NCBI GenBank assembly: GCA_963705155.1
Contig: CAVPJC010000013.1
Span: 186,001 to 250,000, forward strand
From: CAVPJC01 sp963705155
Lineage (GTDB): Bacteria > Chloroflexota > Anaerolineae > Anaerolineales > UBA4823
DNA length: 64,000 nt
Reading direction: 5' to 3'
The notes below the pieces were generated by a model. The model ran no database searches. It was given only the letters and a program-made list of their open reading frames with translations, and was not told where the DNA came from. Of the stretch, positions 18,987 through 28,586 are shown piece by piece. Numbering within the stretch: the first letter of the stretch is position 1; each line of letters begins with the position of its first letter. The position numbers were made by a program, and so were the translations under genes.

Positions 18987-19247
18987 TCATTCCGGTTTGA
19001 ACTGGGCTAACTCCTCGCGCACCACCCGCCGTAACAGGTCTTCGATGGGCAGCGGCTGACCATTGATATATTCACGCAGAGCCTGGTTGATCATAGTCTG
19101 GTAGTTCCCGCCGCCCTGCTCATCTGCTAAACGGCGGAACCAATCCAGGATATCGGCATCCAGGCGAATGGTGATGCGCTCCTTACCGGGAGGGGTGGTA
19201 ATCACCGCGCCTCGTTTTCCTTGGCTGAAATCATATTCGCTTTTCAT
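18987..19247 (-). CDS. brnA: BrnA-type antitoxin
   Basis: 86 residues. The C-terminal half has the ribbon-helix-helix-like BrnA pattern ITIRLDADILDWFRRL followed by NYQTMINQALREYI. It overlaps the end of the upstream brnT gene by ATGA. In BrnT/BrnA systems this protein binds and neutralises the ribonuclease toxin and, as a complex, represses the shared promoter. The assignment rests on the motif and gene order. Confidence 0.85.
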   Translation of the reverse strand: MKSEYDFSQGKRGAVITTPPGKERITIRLDADILDWFRRLADEQGGGNYQTMINQALREYINGQPLPIEDLLRRVVREELAQFKPE

Positions 19248-19516
19248 GTTCGATTTGCCTCGTATTCCGCCTGCTCACGCGTTGTCGCCCGCCGGGCAGA
19301 AATCAAGCGGATCGTTTCTCCACGAAATACATAGACGACTACCAGTAATCTTCCACCAGCATCCATTCCAAGGGTGAGGAAACGCCTTTCGTCGGGATAT
19401 TCGTCTTCGATGGTCAGGGCAACTTCATCTTCGAGCGCACTGACCGCATCCGCAAATGCGACACCGTGCTTCTTGAGGTTGCTCTGTGCTTTTTGTGGAT
19501 CCCATTCGATGGACAG
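19244..19516 (-). CDS. brnT: BrnT-type ribonuclease toxin
   Basis: About 90 residues with the family pattern IEWDPQKAQSNLKKHGVAF, RFLTLGMDAGGRLLVVVY and a C-terminal IRLISARRATTREQ. This is a RelE-like fold whose conserved His, Arg and Lys act in RNA cleavage. The open frame can be extended to a TTG at 19564, but that stretch is the promoter itself. After the promoter, AAGGTGG lies six bases before an in-frame CTG (19516-19514), the most likely start although non-standard. The stop overlaps brnA by four bases, the usual toxin-first order of this family. Confidence 0.82.
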   Translation of the reverse strand: MSIEWDPQKAQSNLKKHGVAFADAVSALEDEVALTIEDEYPDERRFLTLGMDAGGRLLVVVYVFRGETIRLISARRATTREQAEYEANRT

Positions 19517-19535
19517 CTCGAACCACCTTGAGTTT

Positions 19536-19564
19536 ATTATATGTACATTTGTGCATACAGTCAA
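19536..19564 (-). promoter_or_regulatory. brnTA promoter with operator-like palindrome
   Basis: On the minus strand TTGACT (19564-19559) and TATAAT (19541-19536) are separated by exactly 17 bp. The spacer holds an imperfect palindrome at 19541-19556 (ATGTACA / TGTGCAT, six of seven matching). This is a good site for autorepression by the BrnT-BrnA complex (inference). Confidence 0.75.
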
Positions 19565-19645
19565 GCCTCATACATTGATCGAACACCCGGCGATATTTGC
19601 GTTTGATGATCCATCGGCGCTAGGTGAGGTTTCACCAACGTCCAA

Positions 19646-21264
19646 TTACTCCTTTATATATTTCTGCGCCCATGACTTCGCTTGGTTGATCACAGCATCG
19701 ACCTTGTCGGGGGCATTTTCCAGAGTGCCATCGACTACAATTAATGATGGAATCAAATACGGCGAATCCTGAACCGGTTTGTAATCCAGGTATCCCGCCT
19801 CGTTAACGCCTGTGCTGTTCCGGCTGGGATCTCCCCACCCATTAAATGCGTACCCGCGGCTGTAACGGTGGAAAAATTCCCACCAACGACCCAGATACAG
19901 CCCGTCATCGTGGGTCATGGGTGAAACGGCCGCAAGGACATCCCACCAATTTTCTCCGGTAAAAAACACATCGGGATATTTATTTTTGATCTCGTCACGC
20001 AAACGGATTAAACCTGGGTAGACAGGATGCGCAGGGTCGTTGCTCCACATTCCATACGTATCCAGGAATATGGAGTCGATGCCATAATTTTCGATCAAAC
20101 GCGAGGAGGTTTCGAGCAGGTATTGGTGCCAGCCCGGGGCGGCAGGGTTGAGCCAGGCTTGCCAGAATGTATCATTGGTGCGAGATATATCCCAGTCCGG
20201 CAGATTTCCCCAAATTTCAGCGCCGCCTTCGGTGTGCATTATGGATGGCCGCCCCCACCGGTGGAAGTTTGGAGAAGATGTATGTGCACAATTTCCACCG
20301 ATCATCAGTTGAAGGTGTACGCCCAATTTATGTGCTTCATCCACCAGTTGTTGAAATGCAGTTTCTCCTCCCATGCGCGCATCTGGTTTTGCCTCACCAT
20401 AAATCCAATAATATCGACCTTCCCAACCTGCCAGATGAGCCAGGATTTTGCCGCCGTCAAATCTCTCGGCAAGATAGCGGATGACGCGTAATATTTCCTT
20501 GTAATCATTGAAGATATGACCCGACCAATGCTGCCCGTGGATATATGCCACCATTCCGATATTGCGCAGCCAGGCCGGAATATAAGGATTTTCTTCCCAC
20601 GGCACCAGTCCGAAATTTACCTCGAGATGGCGCATGTGCGCTTGAACAACGGCATCGGGGTCGCGGGTCTTCCCAATTCTCCAGGCGGGCGTCTCAGTGC
20701 GATGGGTCATCTCTGGACCCAGGTCGTTGTGGAGCAATTCGACACAAACCCCACCTCCGCGTGGATCATGATAAACTGCAAAGCTCTTCCGCCGCACCTG
20801 GGTATCCAGCGAACGGAAATAATAATAATCACCCGACGCAGTTTTTAAGAATAATAATGGCGTATGGATCAATTCAACATTGAATTGCATTGGGTAGGAG
20901 TAGACATGTCCATCGCCAATAGGTTGCTCATTCCAACGGTTACCGATGATCACCCCATCGGGGAGGTTGGAAATCATTACCTTCGATGTCCGGAGGGTCT
21001 GCGTATGTTCTGCTGAAGTGACAATTTCAAGGCCGTCTTCCGTTTCAATCGCCTGGAGTCTTGCCCAACCTTCCGCCTTCTCCTGGTTTCCTGCCCACAT
21101 CAGCCGGTCGGCAAACATTACATGGGTCTTATCTTTTTGGGTTCTCACCACACGATCGGGATCCATGCCATAGGTATTTTCAAAGGTAATCACCTGGTTA
21201 CTGAGCCGCCAGTTATTGGCAACGAGGTCGGGTCGCCAAAATCAAAACCGTAGTGTTGAACCAT
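19646..21264 (-). CDS. putative glycoside hydrolase with TIM-barrel catalytic domain (one frame break)
   Basis: About 539 residues after joining two frames. An N-terminal beta-sandwich-like region of about 200 residues is followed by a barrel with YGIDSIFLDTYGMW, a strand-end Asp position like the nucleophile of GH31/GH36-type glycosidases, and with FFTGENWWDV and MTHDDGLYLGRWWEF, rich in aromatic and acidic residues. No signal peptide is seen, so it is probably cytoplasmic. The start at 21264 has AAGGA seven bases upstream. A one-base loss in a GGG run at 21230-21232 separates YGFDFGD from DLVANNWRLSNQV. The substrate is unknown; distant relationship to DUF6259-like proteins is possible. Confidence 0.65.
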
Positions 21265-21405
21265 AGAGTGATCCTTTCTTGACTGAACATTGGATTCGGC
21301 GTGATCAGGCTTAACATTAACCTTTGGTTGAGTCAGATATCATATGGGATAATATACTTGATTTTCAAAGGAATATTCAACTCTGGCGAGCTTGATACTA
21401 TCTTT

Positions 21406-21450
21406 CATAAAAACAGGTGCGGCGCACTTCCGCAGCGCACCGCACCTGTT
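21406..21450 (-). terminator. intrinsic terminator after the 59-residue membrane protein
   Basis: On the minus strand AACAGGTGCGG pairs with CCGCACCTGTT (11 bp) and is followed by TTTTT. It lies directly downstream of the small gene ending at 21472 and isolates it from the glycosidase gene beyond. Confidence 0.85.
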
Positions 21451-21471
21451 GGGGCCTTCCCTGATCCTTCA

Positions 21472-21651
21472 TCAAAAAATGATCACAAACAGCAGGATCA
21501 ACGGGGCAAACAGCAGCGCCAGCGGCACCAGCGCCAGGGCTAAAACCAGCCCGATGATCCCCACCACCAGACCAATCGCGCCGCCCACGATGCCCACCAC
21601 CAGCCCGATGATCCCGACGACCAGGCCTACCAGCAATTTGATCAGAAACAT
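21472..21651 (-). CDS. 59-residue glycine-rich hydrophobic membrane protein
   Basis: A 59-codon gene starting MFLIKLLVGLVVGIIG, with GGAG six bases upstream and its own terminator. Residues 9-36 form an internal duplication: GLVVGIIG occurs twice around a VGIVGGAI centre. The rest is almost all Leu, Val and Ala, ending LLFVIIF. It should form two membrane helices with Gly packing faces. The reading frame fits far better than the Arg/Gly-rich frames overlapping it. I do not know the family; possibly a membrane-integrity or holin-like small protein, but that is a guess. Confidence 0.75.
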   Translation of the reverse strand: MFLIKLLVGLVVGIIGLVVGIVGGAIGLVVGIIGLVLALALVPLALLFAPLILLFVIIF

Positions 21652-21853
21652 GGCATTCTCCTTTTCTACTCAGGCCCATACGGGCCAAAACCTTTGCGAT
21701 CCTTCCCCGCCGCCCTGGAACTGCCTTCCTGTGCTGCGGGTTTCATGACTCAATTTACGTCATCCCTGGTTAAAAGTTGCGCCAACCTGCTCGTGATATA
21801 ATGAACAAACGCGGCGCTGCCGCAAACACGCACATACGAGGAGAATTTAGACA

Positions 21854-22649
21854 ATGAAACGCATTCTATTAACCCTGCTCATGGTCGCCGTCCTGGCTCT
21901 CTCCCTGGCAGCCTGCGGCCCCAAGCAGCCCGCCAGCCATCTGGAAGCCATCAAGGCTGCCGGCGTCATCAAAGTGGGTACATCCGCCGATTACCCCCCC
22001 TTCGAGTACGTTGACGCCAGCGGCAACAAAGCCGGTTTTGATATCGATCTGATGGAAGAAATCGCCAAACGCATGGGCGTCAAGGTGGAGTGGGTGGATA
22101 TGCCCTTCGACAGCCTGATCGCTGCCGTCCAGGAAGGCAAGATCGATATGTCGATCTCGGCCTTCAACTACACCGAAGAGCGCGACCAGACCGTCGATTT
22201 CACCGAAGCCTACTACACCTCCGAAGACAGCTTCATGGTGCTCGATAGCCTTTGCCGGGACGATCGGCAATCCCGAAGATGTCGCCGCTTACCGGGTTGG
22301 CGTCCAGACCGGCACCACCCAGGACTCGTGGCTGACCGAAAACCTGCTGGATACCGGCCTGCTTTCCGAAGAAAACCTGTTCCGCTATGACCGCGTCGAC
22401 CAGGCTGCCCTGGATCTGAAGTCCGGGCGCATCGACGTGCTGATGTCCGATTATGTCCCCGCCCAGGCGATGGCCAAGCAGACCGGCGGGCTCAAGATTG
22501 TCTATCACGGCGTGCTCTCCAGCGGTCCGGTGAACATGGTCATCCCCGACGGCGACACGGACCTGGCTGCCGAGCTGAACAAGATCATCCAGGCCCTCAA
22601 GAGCGAAGGCTTCATCGACCAGCTTGCCGTCAAGCACATCACCGCATAA
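21854..22649 (+). CDS. polar amino acid ABC transporter, substrate-binding lipoprotein (one frame break)
   Basis: Begins with a lipoprotein signal, MKRILLTLLMVAVLAL ending LAAC. A family 3 solute-binding domain follows: VIKVGTSADYPPFEY, GFDIDLMEEIAKRMGV and DMSISAFNYTEERDQTVDF. Near 22246-22258 the frame shifts by one base, and the second lobe continues FAGTIGNPEDVAAYRVG, VGVQTGTTQDSW and ALDLKSGRIDVLMSDY. Total about 264 residues, the normal size. It captures an amino acid outside the membrane and delivers it to the permeases encoded downstream; the specificity cannot be told. Confidence 0.88.
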
Positions 22650-22677
22650 AATCCCACTTGACCGCAGCCGTAAATGG

Positions 22678-22719
22678 GGAGAATGGTTTTAGCATGCCAT
22701 CCGCAAACCATTCTCCTTT
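22678..22719 (+). other. intercistronic hairpin between binding protein and permease genes
   Basis: GGAGAATGGTTT (22678-22689) pairs perfectly with AAACCATTCTCC (22705-22716), followed by TTT. Such hairpins behind binding-protein genes often protect the upstream message or partly terminate transcription, raising binding protein over permease. The U-tract is too short for a strong terminator. Confidence 0.6.
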
Positions 22720-22742
22720 GTATCCATCGGGCAGGTGAGGAG

Positions 22743-23439
22743 ATGCTGATCAATTTCTTCAGCTACATTGCTGCAGGGCACAGCTATCACCCTCGGCGTC
22801 ACGCGGTGGCCCTGCCGATGGGGCTGGTCCTGGGTCTCATCCTTGCCTCCTGCACGTCTACGGGGGCAGGTGGTTTTCCAGGTTTGCCATGTTCTATTCC
22901 ACCTTCATGCGCGGCGTGCCGCCGGTGGTGCTGCTCTTCATCCTGTATTTCATGATTTCCGGCGCCATCAATCTCTCGCCATTCTGGGCCGGCTCGCTCT
23001 CGCTGGGCATCATCAGCAGCGCCTACCAGCTCGAAATCTTGCGCGGCGCCATCCAGTCGGTGGGCGGCGGCCAGATGATGGCGGCGCGTGCCATTGGCAT
23101 GAGCCGTCTCAATGCCATGCGCTACATCGTCCTGCCCCAGGCGCTGCGGATTGCCATCCCGCCCTGGTCGAACGAAGCCGCCATCGTCATCAAAGACTCA
23201 TCCCTGGTGTATGCCCTGGGCGTGCCCGAAATTTTGCGCCGCGCCCAGCAGCTCAGCGCCAGCACCCAGCAGCCCTTCCTGGCTTACGGTACGGCTGCCG
23301 TGATTTATTTTATCCTGGTCTTTGCCACCAACCGCCTGCTGGACTGTGCTCGAGCGGCGCACCCGCATCCCTACCCACCCATAAGCTGCCGGTTCGCCGC
23401 ATCCCCAAGGGAGTGCCCCATGGAAAAAACGCATCTTAG
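22743..23439 (+). CDS. amino acid ABC transporter permease 1 (several frame breaks)
   Basis: Starts MLINFFSYIAAG. Pieces in different frames read GTAITLGVT, then AVALPMGLVLGLILA, then MFYSTFMRGVPPVVLLFILYF. The long intact part carries the EAA-loop motif AARAIGMSRLNAMRYIVLPQALRIAIP of His/Glu/Gln-type permeases. The C-terminus LERRTRIPTHKLP is again in another frame. At least four one-base breaks are needed (near 22778, 22815-22870 and 23345). Joined length is about 230 residues with five membrane segments, as usual. A pseudogene is possible, but the motifs are intact. Confidence 0.78.
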
Positions 23440-24206
23440 AGGTGAAAGATCTCACCAAGATCTACAAGGCAACACGGTTTTCAAGAACATATCCCTGCAG
23501 GTCAACGACGGCGATACCGTGGTGATCATCGGCCCCAGCGGCACCGGCAAAAGCACCCTGCTGCGCTGCATCAACCTGCTCACCCGTGCCGACAGCGGCC
23601 AGATCTGGCTGGATGGCAAAGAGATCACCGCTACAGGCTATAACGAAGACGAGGTCCGCCAGCACATTGGCATGGTCTTTCAGAATTTCCTGCTCTTCAA
23701 CCATCTCACCGCCCTGGATAATGTCATGGTGGGCCTGACGCGGGTCAAGCGCCTGCCGAAAGAGCAGGCCCGCCAGAAGGCGATGGAGGAGCTTGAGCGG
23801 GTGGGCCTGGTGGATCGCGCCGGTCACTACCCGGGGCAGCTTTCCGGAGGGCAGCAGCAGCGCGTCGCCATCGCCCGCGCCCTGGCAATGGACCCGCGCC
23901 TGATGCTCTTCGATGAGCCCACCTCAGCCCTGGATCCCGAATTGATCGGCGAGGTGCTGGAGGTGATGCGCCAGCTGGCGCGCGGACGGCATGACCATGA
24001 TGGTGGTGACGCACGAGATGGGTTTTGCCCGCGAGGTGGCCAACCGGATCGTCTTCATGGAAAAGGGCAGCATTGTGGAGGAGGGCGCCCCGGACGAGCT
24101 CTGTTCTACCGGCCAAAATTTGAGCGCACGCGCGAGTTCCTGTGGAAGATCACCGAATTGTACGGTGGTCACGATGGCGAAAAGAAGCCGGGTGCTCGCC
24201 CGATGA
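23420..24206 (+). CDS. amino acid ABC transporter ATP-binding protein (several frame breaks)
   Basis: A GlnQ/HisP-type ATPase of about 255 residues. Walker A is GPSGTGKST, the Q-loop QNF, the signature LSGGQQQRVAIARAL, Walker B LMLFDEPTSALD and the switch His in MMVVTHEMG. Short frame changes occur near 23440-23475 (where EVKDLTKIYKG is out of frame), near 23985, in the PDELFYRP region (about 24100), and near the end. The ATG has GGGAG upstream, and the stop TGA overlaps the next permease ATG (ATGA). It sits between two permease genes, so one ATPase may drive a heterodimeric channel. Confidence 0.85.
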
Positions 24207-24884
24207 GCGAGTGCCTGGTTTTCTTCCAGCGCTATTTGCCCGACCTGGCGCGCGGCGCGGTGGTCACGCTGCAGCTCACCGTGGTGGGCCTGGTGATGGG
24301 TTTTGTTCTCGGGCTGCTGGCCGCGCTGGGGCGTGTGTACGGCCGCACGCTGGGTGCGCTGGCTGGCGGTGGGTTACATCGAGTTATTTCGCGGCACGCC
24401 GGTGCTGGTGCAGCTTTTCCTGGTGTATTACGGCCTGCCGGGGGTGGGCATCACCCTCTCCCGCATGGCGTCGGCATTTCTTGCGATGGGGCTGAACAGC
24501 GGCGCTTACCAGGCCGAATACCTGCGCGGTTCCATCCTTGCCATCGGTGATGGCCAGATGATGGCCGGCCGGGCCATTGGCATGAGCCGCGGCAAAACCA
24601 TCCTGTATATCATCCTGCCCCAGGCGCTGCGCCTGGTGATCCCGGCCTGGTCGAACGAGCCGATCTCGCTGCTCAAATCGACGGCGGTGGCCTTCCTGAT
24701 CGCCGTCCCTGATTTGATGACACGCGCCAAGGCGATTGCCGTAAAGACATACGACCCCATCGGTTCCTATCTGGCAGCCGCCGTCGTTTACCTGCTGATG
24801 GTCTTTGCCCTGGGCGAGGTGCTCAAATACCTGGAGCGCCGGGCGCGCATCCCCGGTTTTGAATTCGAAGGCAAAAAAGCCTGA
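24203..24884 (+). CDS. amino acid ABC transporter permease 2 (one frame break)
   Basis: About 227 residues starting MSECLVFFQRYLPDL. The first membrane segments include VTLQLTVVGLVMGFVLGLLAALG. After a one-base break near 24365, the sequence continues VGYIELFRGTPVLVQLFLVYYG and the EAA loop AGRAIGMSRGKTILYIILPQALRLVIP. It shares the His/Glu/Gln permease pattern with permease 1, including a QMMAxRAIGMSR core, so the two arose by duplication. Translationally coupled to the ATPase gene. Confidence 0.85.
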
Positions 24885-24912
24885 ACCCTGCTCGTGCTAT
24901 AATCCCTTCATT

Positions 24913-25850
24913 ATGATCCTGGTTACCGGAGGCACCGGTTTTATTGGCAGGGCGCTGGTTCGTGGCCTGGTGGCTTCAGGCCATCCGGTGCGGATTTCGT
25001 GCGCCCGTCGCCGCGCACACCCCAACTGCCGCGTGGTATTCCGGTGGAGGTGGCTGTCAGCAGCCTCAACGACGAACGCAGCATTCGCGCTGCCATGATC
25101 AATATCGACACGGTCTACCATCTGGCGGGGGTTGAGCGGCGCGGGGCATATGCCAACCTGGTGTCGGTGGATATCCAGGGCACGCGCATGGTGACGCGGG
25201 CGGCAGCCGACGCGGGCGTTGACCGCATCTTCTACCTCAGCCACCTGGGCGCCGACCGCGCATCGGCTTATCCGGTGCTTAAAGCCAAGGCCATCGCCGA
25301 GGAATTTGTGCGCCGCTGCGGGGTGGATTACACCATCCTGCGCACCGCCATCGTCTACGGCGCCAACGACGGCTTTACCACCGCGCTGGCTCGCATCATG
25401 AACAGCCTGCCGTCTATCTTTCTCATACCGGGGGATGGCAGTACCCTGCTGCAGCCGCTCTGGGTGGAAGATCTGGTCACTTGCCTCGCCTGGGCGCTGG
25501 ATGATCCGGCTACCCGGAACCAGATGTTGGAAGTGGGCGGGTCTGAATACTTCACCTTTTTGCAAGTGCTGGAGATGGTGATGAACGCCCTGGGGCTGCG
25601 CCGGCGGCTGGTCAGCGTACGCCCACCCTATTTGCGTGCGATTACCGTGGTTCTGGAGGCCCTGCTGCCTGGCCTGCCCGTTTCCGTGTACTGGCTGGAT
25701 TACCTGGCTACCAATCGCACCTGCGCCCTGGATACGCTTCCCAGGGTTTTCAATCTCATGCCCTCCCGCATGTCGCAGCGCCTGGATTACCTGCGCGGCG
25801 AAGACTGGCGCCGCGCCCTGCTGCGTGCCCTGCTGCGCCGCCAGGCATAA
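24913..25850 (+). CDS. NAD(P)-binding epimerase/NmrA-like protein (one frame break)
   Basis: About 312 residues of the atypical short-chain dehydrogenase type. The Rossmann motif VTGGTGFIGRALV is at the N-terminus; the middle has YHLAGVERRGAY, YLSHLGADRASAYPVLKAKA (a Y-x3-K-like element) and YTILRTAIVYG. It resembles complex I NDUFA9-like and sugar epimerase-like proteins. A one-base break near 24998 separates SGHPVRI from VRPSPRTPQLPRG. A TATAAT box at 24898-24903 lies only nine bases before the ATG, and no ribosome site is visible, so the message may be nearly leaderless. The substrate is unknown. Confidence 0.78.
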
Positions 25851-25868
25851 TTGGATGGGAGACGCCCG

Positions 25869-26771
25869 ATGAACCTGCCTGTTTCGCTCCGTGTTCTCGA
25901 AACCCCTGAAGAAATGGCTGAAGTGGAAGCCCTGCAGCGCAGCGTGTGGACGGGTAATGAAACCGAGATCGTTCCGGTGCACATGCTGATCGCCGTTGTC
26001 CACAACGGTGGAGTTGCAGTTGGGGCTTTTATAAGTGAGGGTAGTTCTGAACGGCTGGTGGGTTTTGTCTTTGGATTTCCAGGTCTTTATGACACACCCG
26101 ACGGGCCGCGTTTGAAGCACCATTCGCATATGCTGGGTGTCCATCCCGATTTCCGTGATGCCGGTCTTGGCTTTAAACTAAAGCGCGCCCAATGGCAGAT
26201 CGTCCGCCACCAGGGGGTGGACCGCATCACCTGGACGTATGACCCGCTGCTCAGCCGCAATGCCAAGCTGAACATATCCCGCCTGGGCGCGGTTTGTAAT
26301 ACGTATCTGCGCGATGTCTATGGGGAGCTGCGGGATGGCATGAATGTTGGCCTGCCTTCCGACCGCTTCATGGTGGATTGGTGGGTTGGTTCGTCACGGG
26401 TTGATCGCCGCCTCAGCACGCAGGCTCGCCAGCCGCTGGAGCTGGCCGATTATCTTTCGGGCGGCGTCGAGCTGATCAACCCGGCCACGTTGGATGGTCT
26501 CGGATTCCTGCAGCCGATGGATAACCCGCTGCAAAATTTGCCACAGGTAGAGCGCGAGCAGCAGGCCAGGATGATATTGGTGGAAATTCCTCCCAATTTT
26601 CCGTCTCTGAAAGCCGCAGACCCGGTTCTGGGTCTGGCCTGGCGGCTGCACACGCGCATCATTTTTGAGACGCGATTTAATCAAGGGTATCTGGTCACCG
26701 ATTTTATCCACCTGCCGGGTGCTTCCCCGCGCAGTTTCTACTTGCTCAGTGATGGAGACAGCACCCTATGA
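25869..26771 (+). CDS. GNAT family acyltransferase (COG3375-like)
   Basis: 300 residues. The N-terminal GNAT domain has LVGFVFGFPGLY, HSHMLGVHPDFRDAGLGFKLKRAQ (the acyl-CoA loop in an R/D-x-x-G-x-G/L form) and ITWTYDPLLSRNAKLNI. The start at 25869 has GGGAG seven bases upstream. Its stop overlaps the start of the racemase gene (ATGA). Proteins of this group are known to neighbour N-acylamino acid racemases, and some act as N-succinyltransferases on D-amino acids. By context I infer it acylates the substrate for the next enzyme. Confidence 0.8.
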   Translation: MNLPVSLRVLETPEEMAEVEALQRSVWTGNETEIVPVHMLIAVVHNGGVAVGAFISEGSSERLVGFVFGFPGLYDTPDGPRLKHHSHMLGVHPDFRDAGLGFKLKRAQWQIVRHQGVDRITWTYDPLLSRNAKLNISRLGAVCNTYLRDVYGELRDGMNVGLPSDRFMVDWWVGSSRVDRRLSTQARQPLELADYLSGGVELINPATLDGLGFLQPMDNPLQNLPQVEREQQARMILVEIPPNFPSLKAADPVLGLAWRLHTRIIFETRFNQGYLVTDFIHLPGASPRSFYLLSDGDSTL

Positions 26772-27878
26772 AGATTTCCCGAATTATCCTTTCGAATATC
26801 AGCATGCCGCTCGTTTCGCACTTTGAAACATCCTTTGGCCGCATTTATGCCCGCGACTGTATCCTGCTGGAGGTGCATGCCGGTGGATGGGTGGGCTACG
26901 GTGAATGTGTTGCCGACCGCGATCCCGGGTATTCATCAGAAACCACCGGCACATCCTGGCACATTTTAAGAGAATTTCTGACGCCCATGCTTCTGGGCCA
27001 GGAATTCACCCAGCCGTGGGATTTCTGGCCGCGTTTTGAAACGGTGCGCGGCAACCTGATGGCAAAAGCCGGCCTTGAAATGGCCCTTTGGGATCTATTG
27101 GGTAAAGCCAGAGGACAGTCTGTGAAGGACATGCTCGGCGGTGAACGTGACCGGGTGGATGTGGGTGTTTCTGTCGGCCTGCAAGATTTGCCGGAGGCGC
27201 TGGTGAGTGCCGTGCAGGGCTATGTAGGTCAGGGTTACCGGCGGGTCAAAGATTAAGATCAAACCCGGGCGAGATGTGGGCGATGCACAGGCAGTACGCC
27301 GGGCTTTCCCGGGGCTGCGTCTGCAGGTGGATGCCAATTCAGCCTATACGCTGGAAAACGCCTCAGCCCTGCAGCCATTGGATGACCTGGATTTGCTGCT
27401 GATCGAGCAGCCGTTGGCGGAGGATGACCTGTGGGATCACAGCCATTTGCAGAAGCGCTTCCGCACGCCAATCTGCCTGGATGAAAGCATCACCTCCGTG
27501 CGCCATGCCCGGCAGGCCCTGGAAATGGGTTCGTGCAAGGTGATCAACATCAAAGCCGGGCGTGTGGGAGGGCTGAGCCAGGGGGCTGCAATTCACAACC
27601 TGTGCCGCCAGAAGGACGTTCCGGTATGGTGCGGCGGTATGCTGGAAACCGGTGTGGGCCGCGCCTCCAACCTTGCCCTGGCGTCACTGCCGGGCTTTAG
27701 TCTTCCGGGGGATATCTCCGCTTCGGCGCGCTATTACCATGAAGACATCACCAATGAGAAGTTTGAGCTTAACCCTGACAGCACCATCGACGTCCCGCAC
27801 GGTCCCGGGTTGGGTGTGACGATCAACCCCAAAGTCCTGGAGAAGGTTACCCTGGACCGTCTGGAGCTGTCTGGCTAA
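26768..27878 (+). CDS. o-succinylbenzoate synthase/N-acylamino acid racemase family enzyme (one frame break)
   Basis: About 370 residues, enolase superfamily, MLE subgroup. The capping domain starts ISMPLVSHFETSFG. A one-base break near 27250 splits the catalytic KxK region; rejoined it reads VKIKIKPGRD. Metal ligands follow in QVDANSAY (Asp), LIEQPL (Glu) and CLDESI (Asp); the second base Lys is in VINIKAGRVGG. The family is catalytically promiscuous between menaquinone synthesis (MenC) and racemisation of N-acylamino acids. No other men genes are here and a GNAT acyltransferase precedes it, so I favour the racemase role: D- to L-amino acid conversion through N-acyl intermediates. Confidence 0.83.
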
Positions 27879-27948
27879 AAATGCAGGCTGGTTGCAATTT
27901 GATGGCGCCTCAGCTATACTTTCTCGGGTGACCTGACGAGGAGGAAGC

Positions 27949-28584
27949 ATGCAAATTTATGATATCACGCTCCCGGTAACTGCCGGGATGCCCGTCTGGC
28001 CGGGTGATCCGCGCGTCAGCATTGAGCGCGTGGCCAAAATGGAGGAAGGCGCCGATTGCAATATTTCGCATTTGAGCCTGGGTGTGCATACCGGCACGCA
28101 CCTGGATGCGCCTTATCACTTTTTGGGTGGAGACTCGCCCACCGTTGAACAACTCCCGCTCAAGCTGCTCACCGGAAGAGCGTATGTTATGCATCTTCCC
28201 GATACCGAGCTGGTGACAGCCCGGGTTTTGGAAAAGGCCGTGATACCGCCGCGCACCCGCCGGCTGCTGCTCAAAACTCGCAACTCGGAGTACTGGGCGC
28301 AGGGCAATATGAAATTCCAGCCTGGCTTTGTGGCTATCAGTCCGGATGGGGCCGAATACCTGGTGGATCACGGCGTGCGCTTGATCGGTGTGGATTATCT
28401 GTCTGTGGCGCCGTATAAGGAAGGGGCAGCCACCCACCAGGTTCTGCTGAAAGCAGGAGTGATTGTGGTAGAAGGCTTGAATCTCTCTCAGGTTGAAGCC
28501 GGGCGATATATGCTGTATTGTTTGCCCCTGAAATTGGTGGGTTCAGATGGCGCGCCGGCGCGAGCTATATTGATGGGAGTTTAG
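27949..28584 (+). CDS. cyclase family metal hydrolase (kynurenine formamidase-like)
   Basis: 211 residues with the family hallmark HTGTHLDAPYHF, the His/Asp zinc-binding site, plus WPGDPRVSIERV near the start and LIGVDYLSVAPY. It has an excellent ribosome site (GAGGAGG). Members hydrolyse N-formylkynurenine, isatin or other cyclic or N-acyl amides. Downstream of an N-acylamino acid racemase, amide hydrolysis is plausible but not shown. No kynurenine pathway genes are seen nearby. Confidence 0.85.
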   Translation: MQIYDITLPVTAGMPVWPGDPRVSIERVAKMEEGADCNISHLSLGVHTGTHLDAPYHFLGGDSPTVEQLPLKLLTGRAYVMHLPDTELVTARVLEKAVIPPRTRRLLLKTRNSEYWAQGNMKFQPGFVAISPDGAEYLVDHGVRLIGVDYLSVAPYKEGAATHQVLLKAGVIVVEGLNLSQVEAGRYMLYCLPLKLVGSDGAPARAILMGV

Positions 28585-28586
28585 CG

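Noticed and set aside
21398..21688. 96-codon Arg/Gly-rich frame on the minus strand
   Set aside because: Another minus-strand frame over the same bases encodes the hydrophobic 59-residue protein with its own ribosome site and terminator; the Arg/Gly frame is its shadow.
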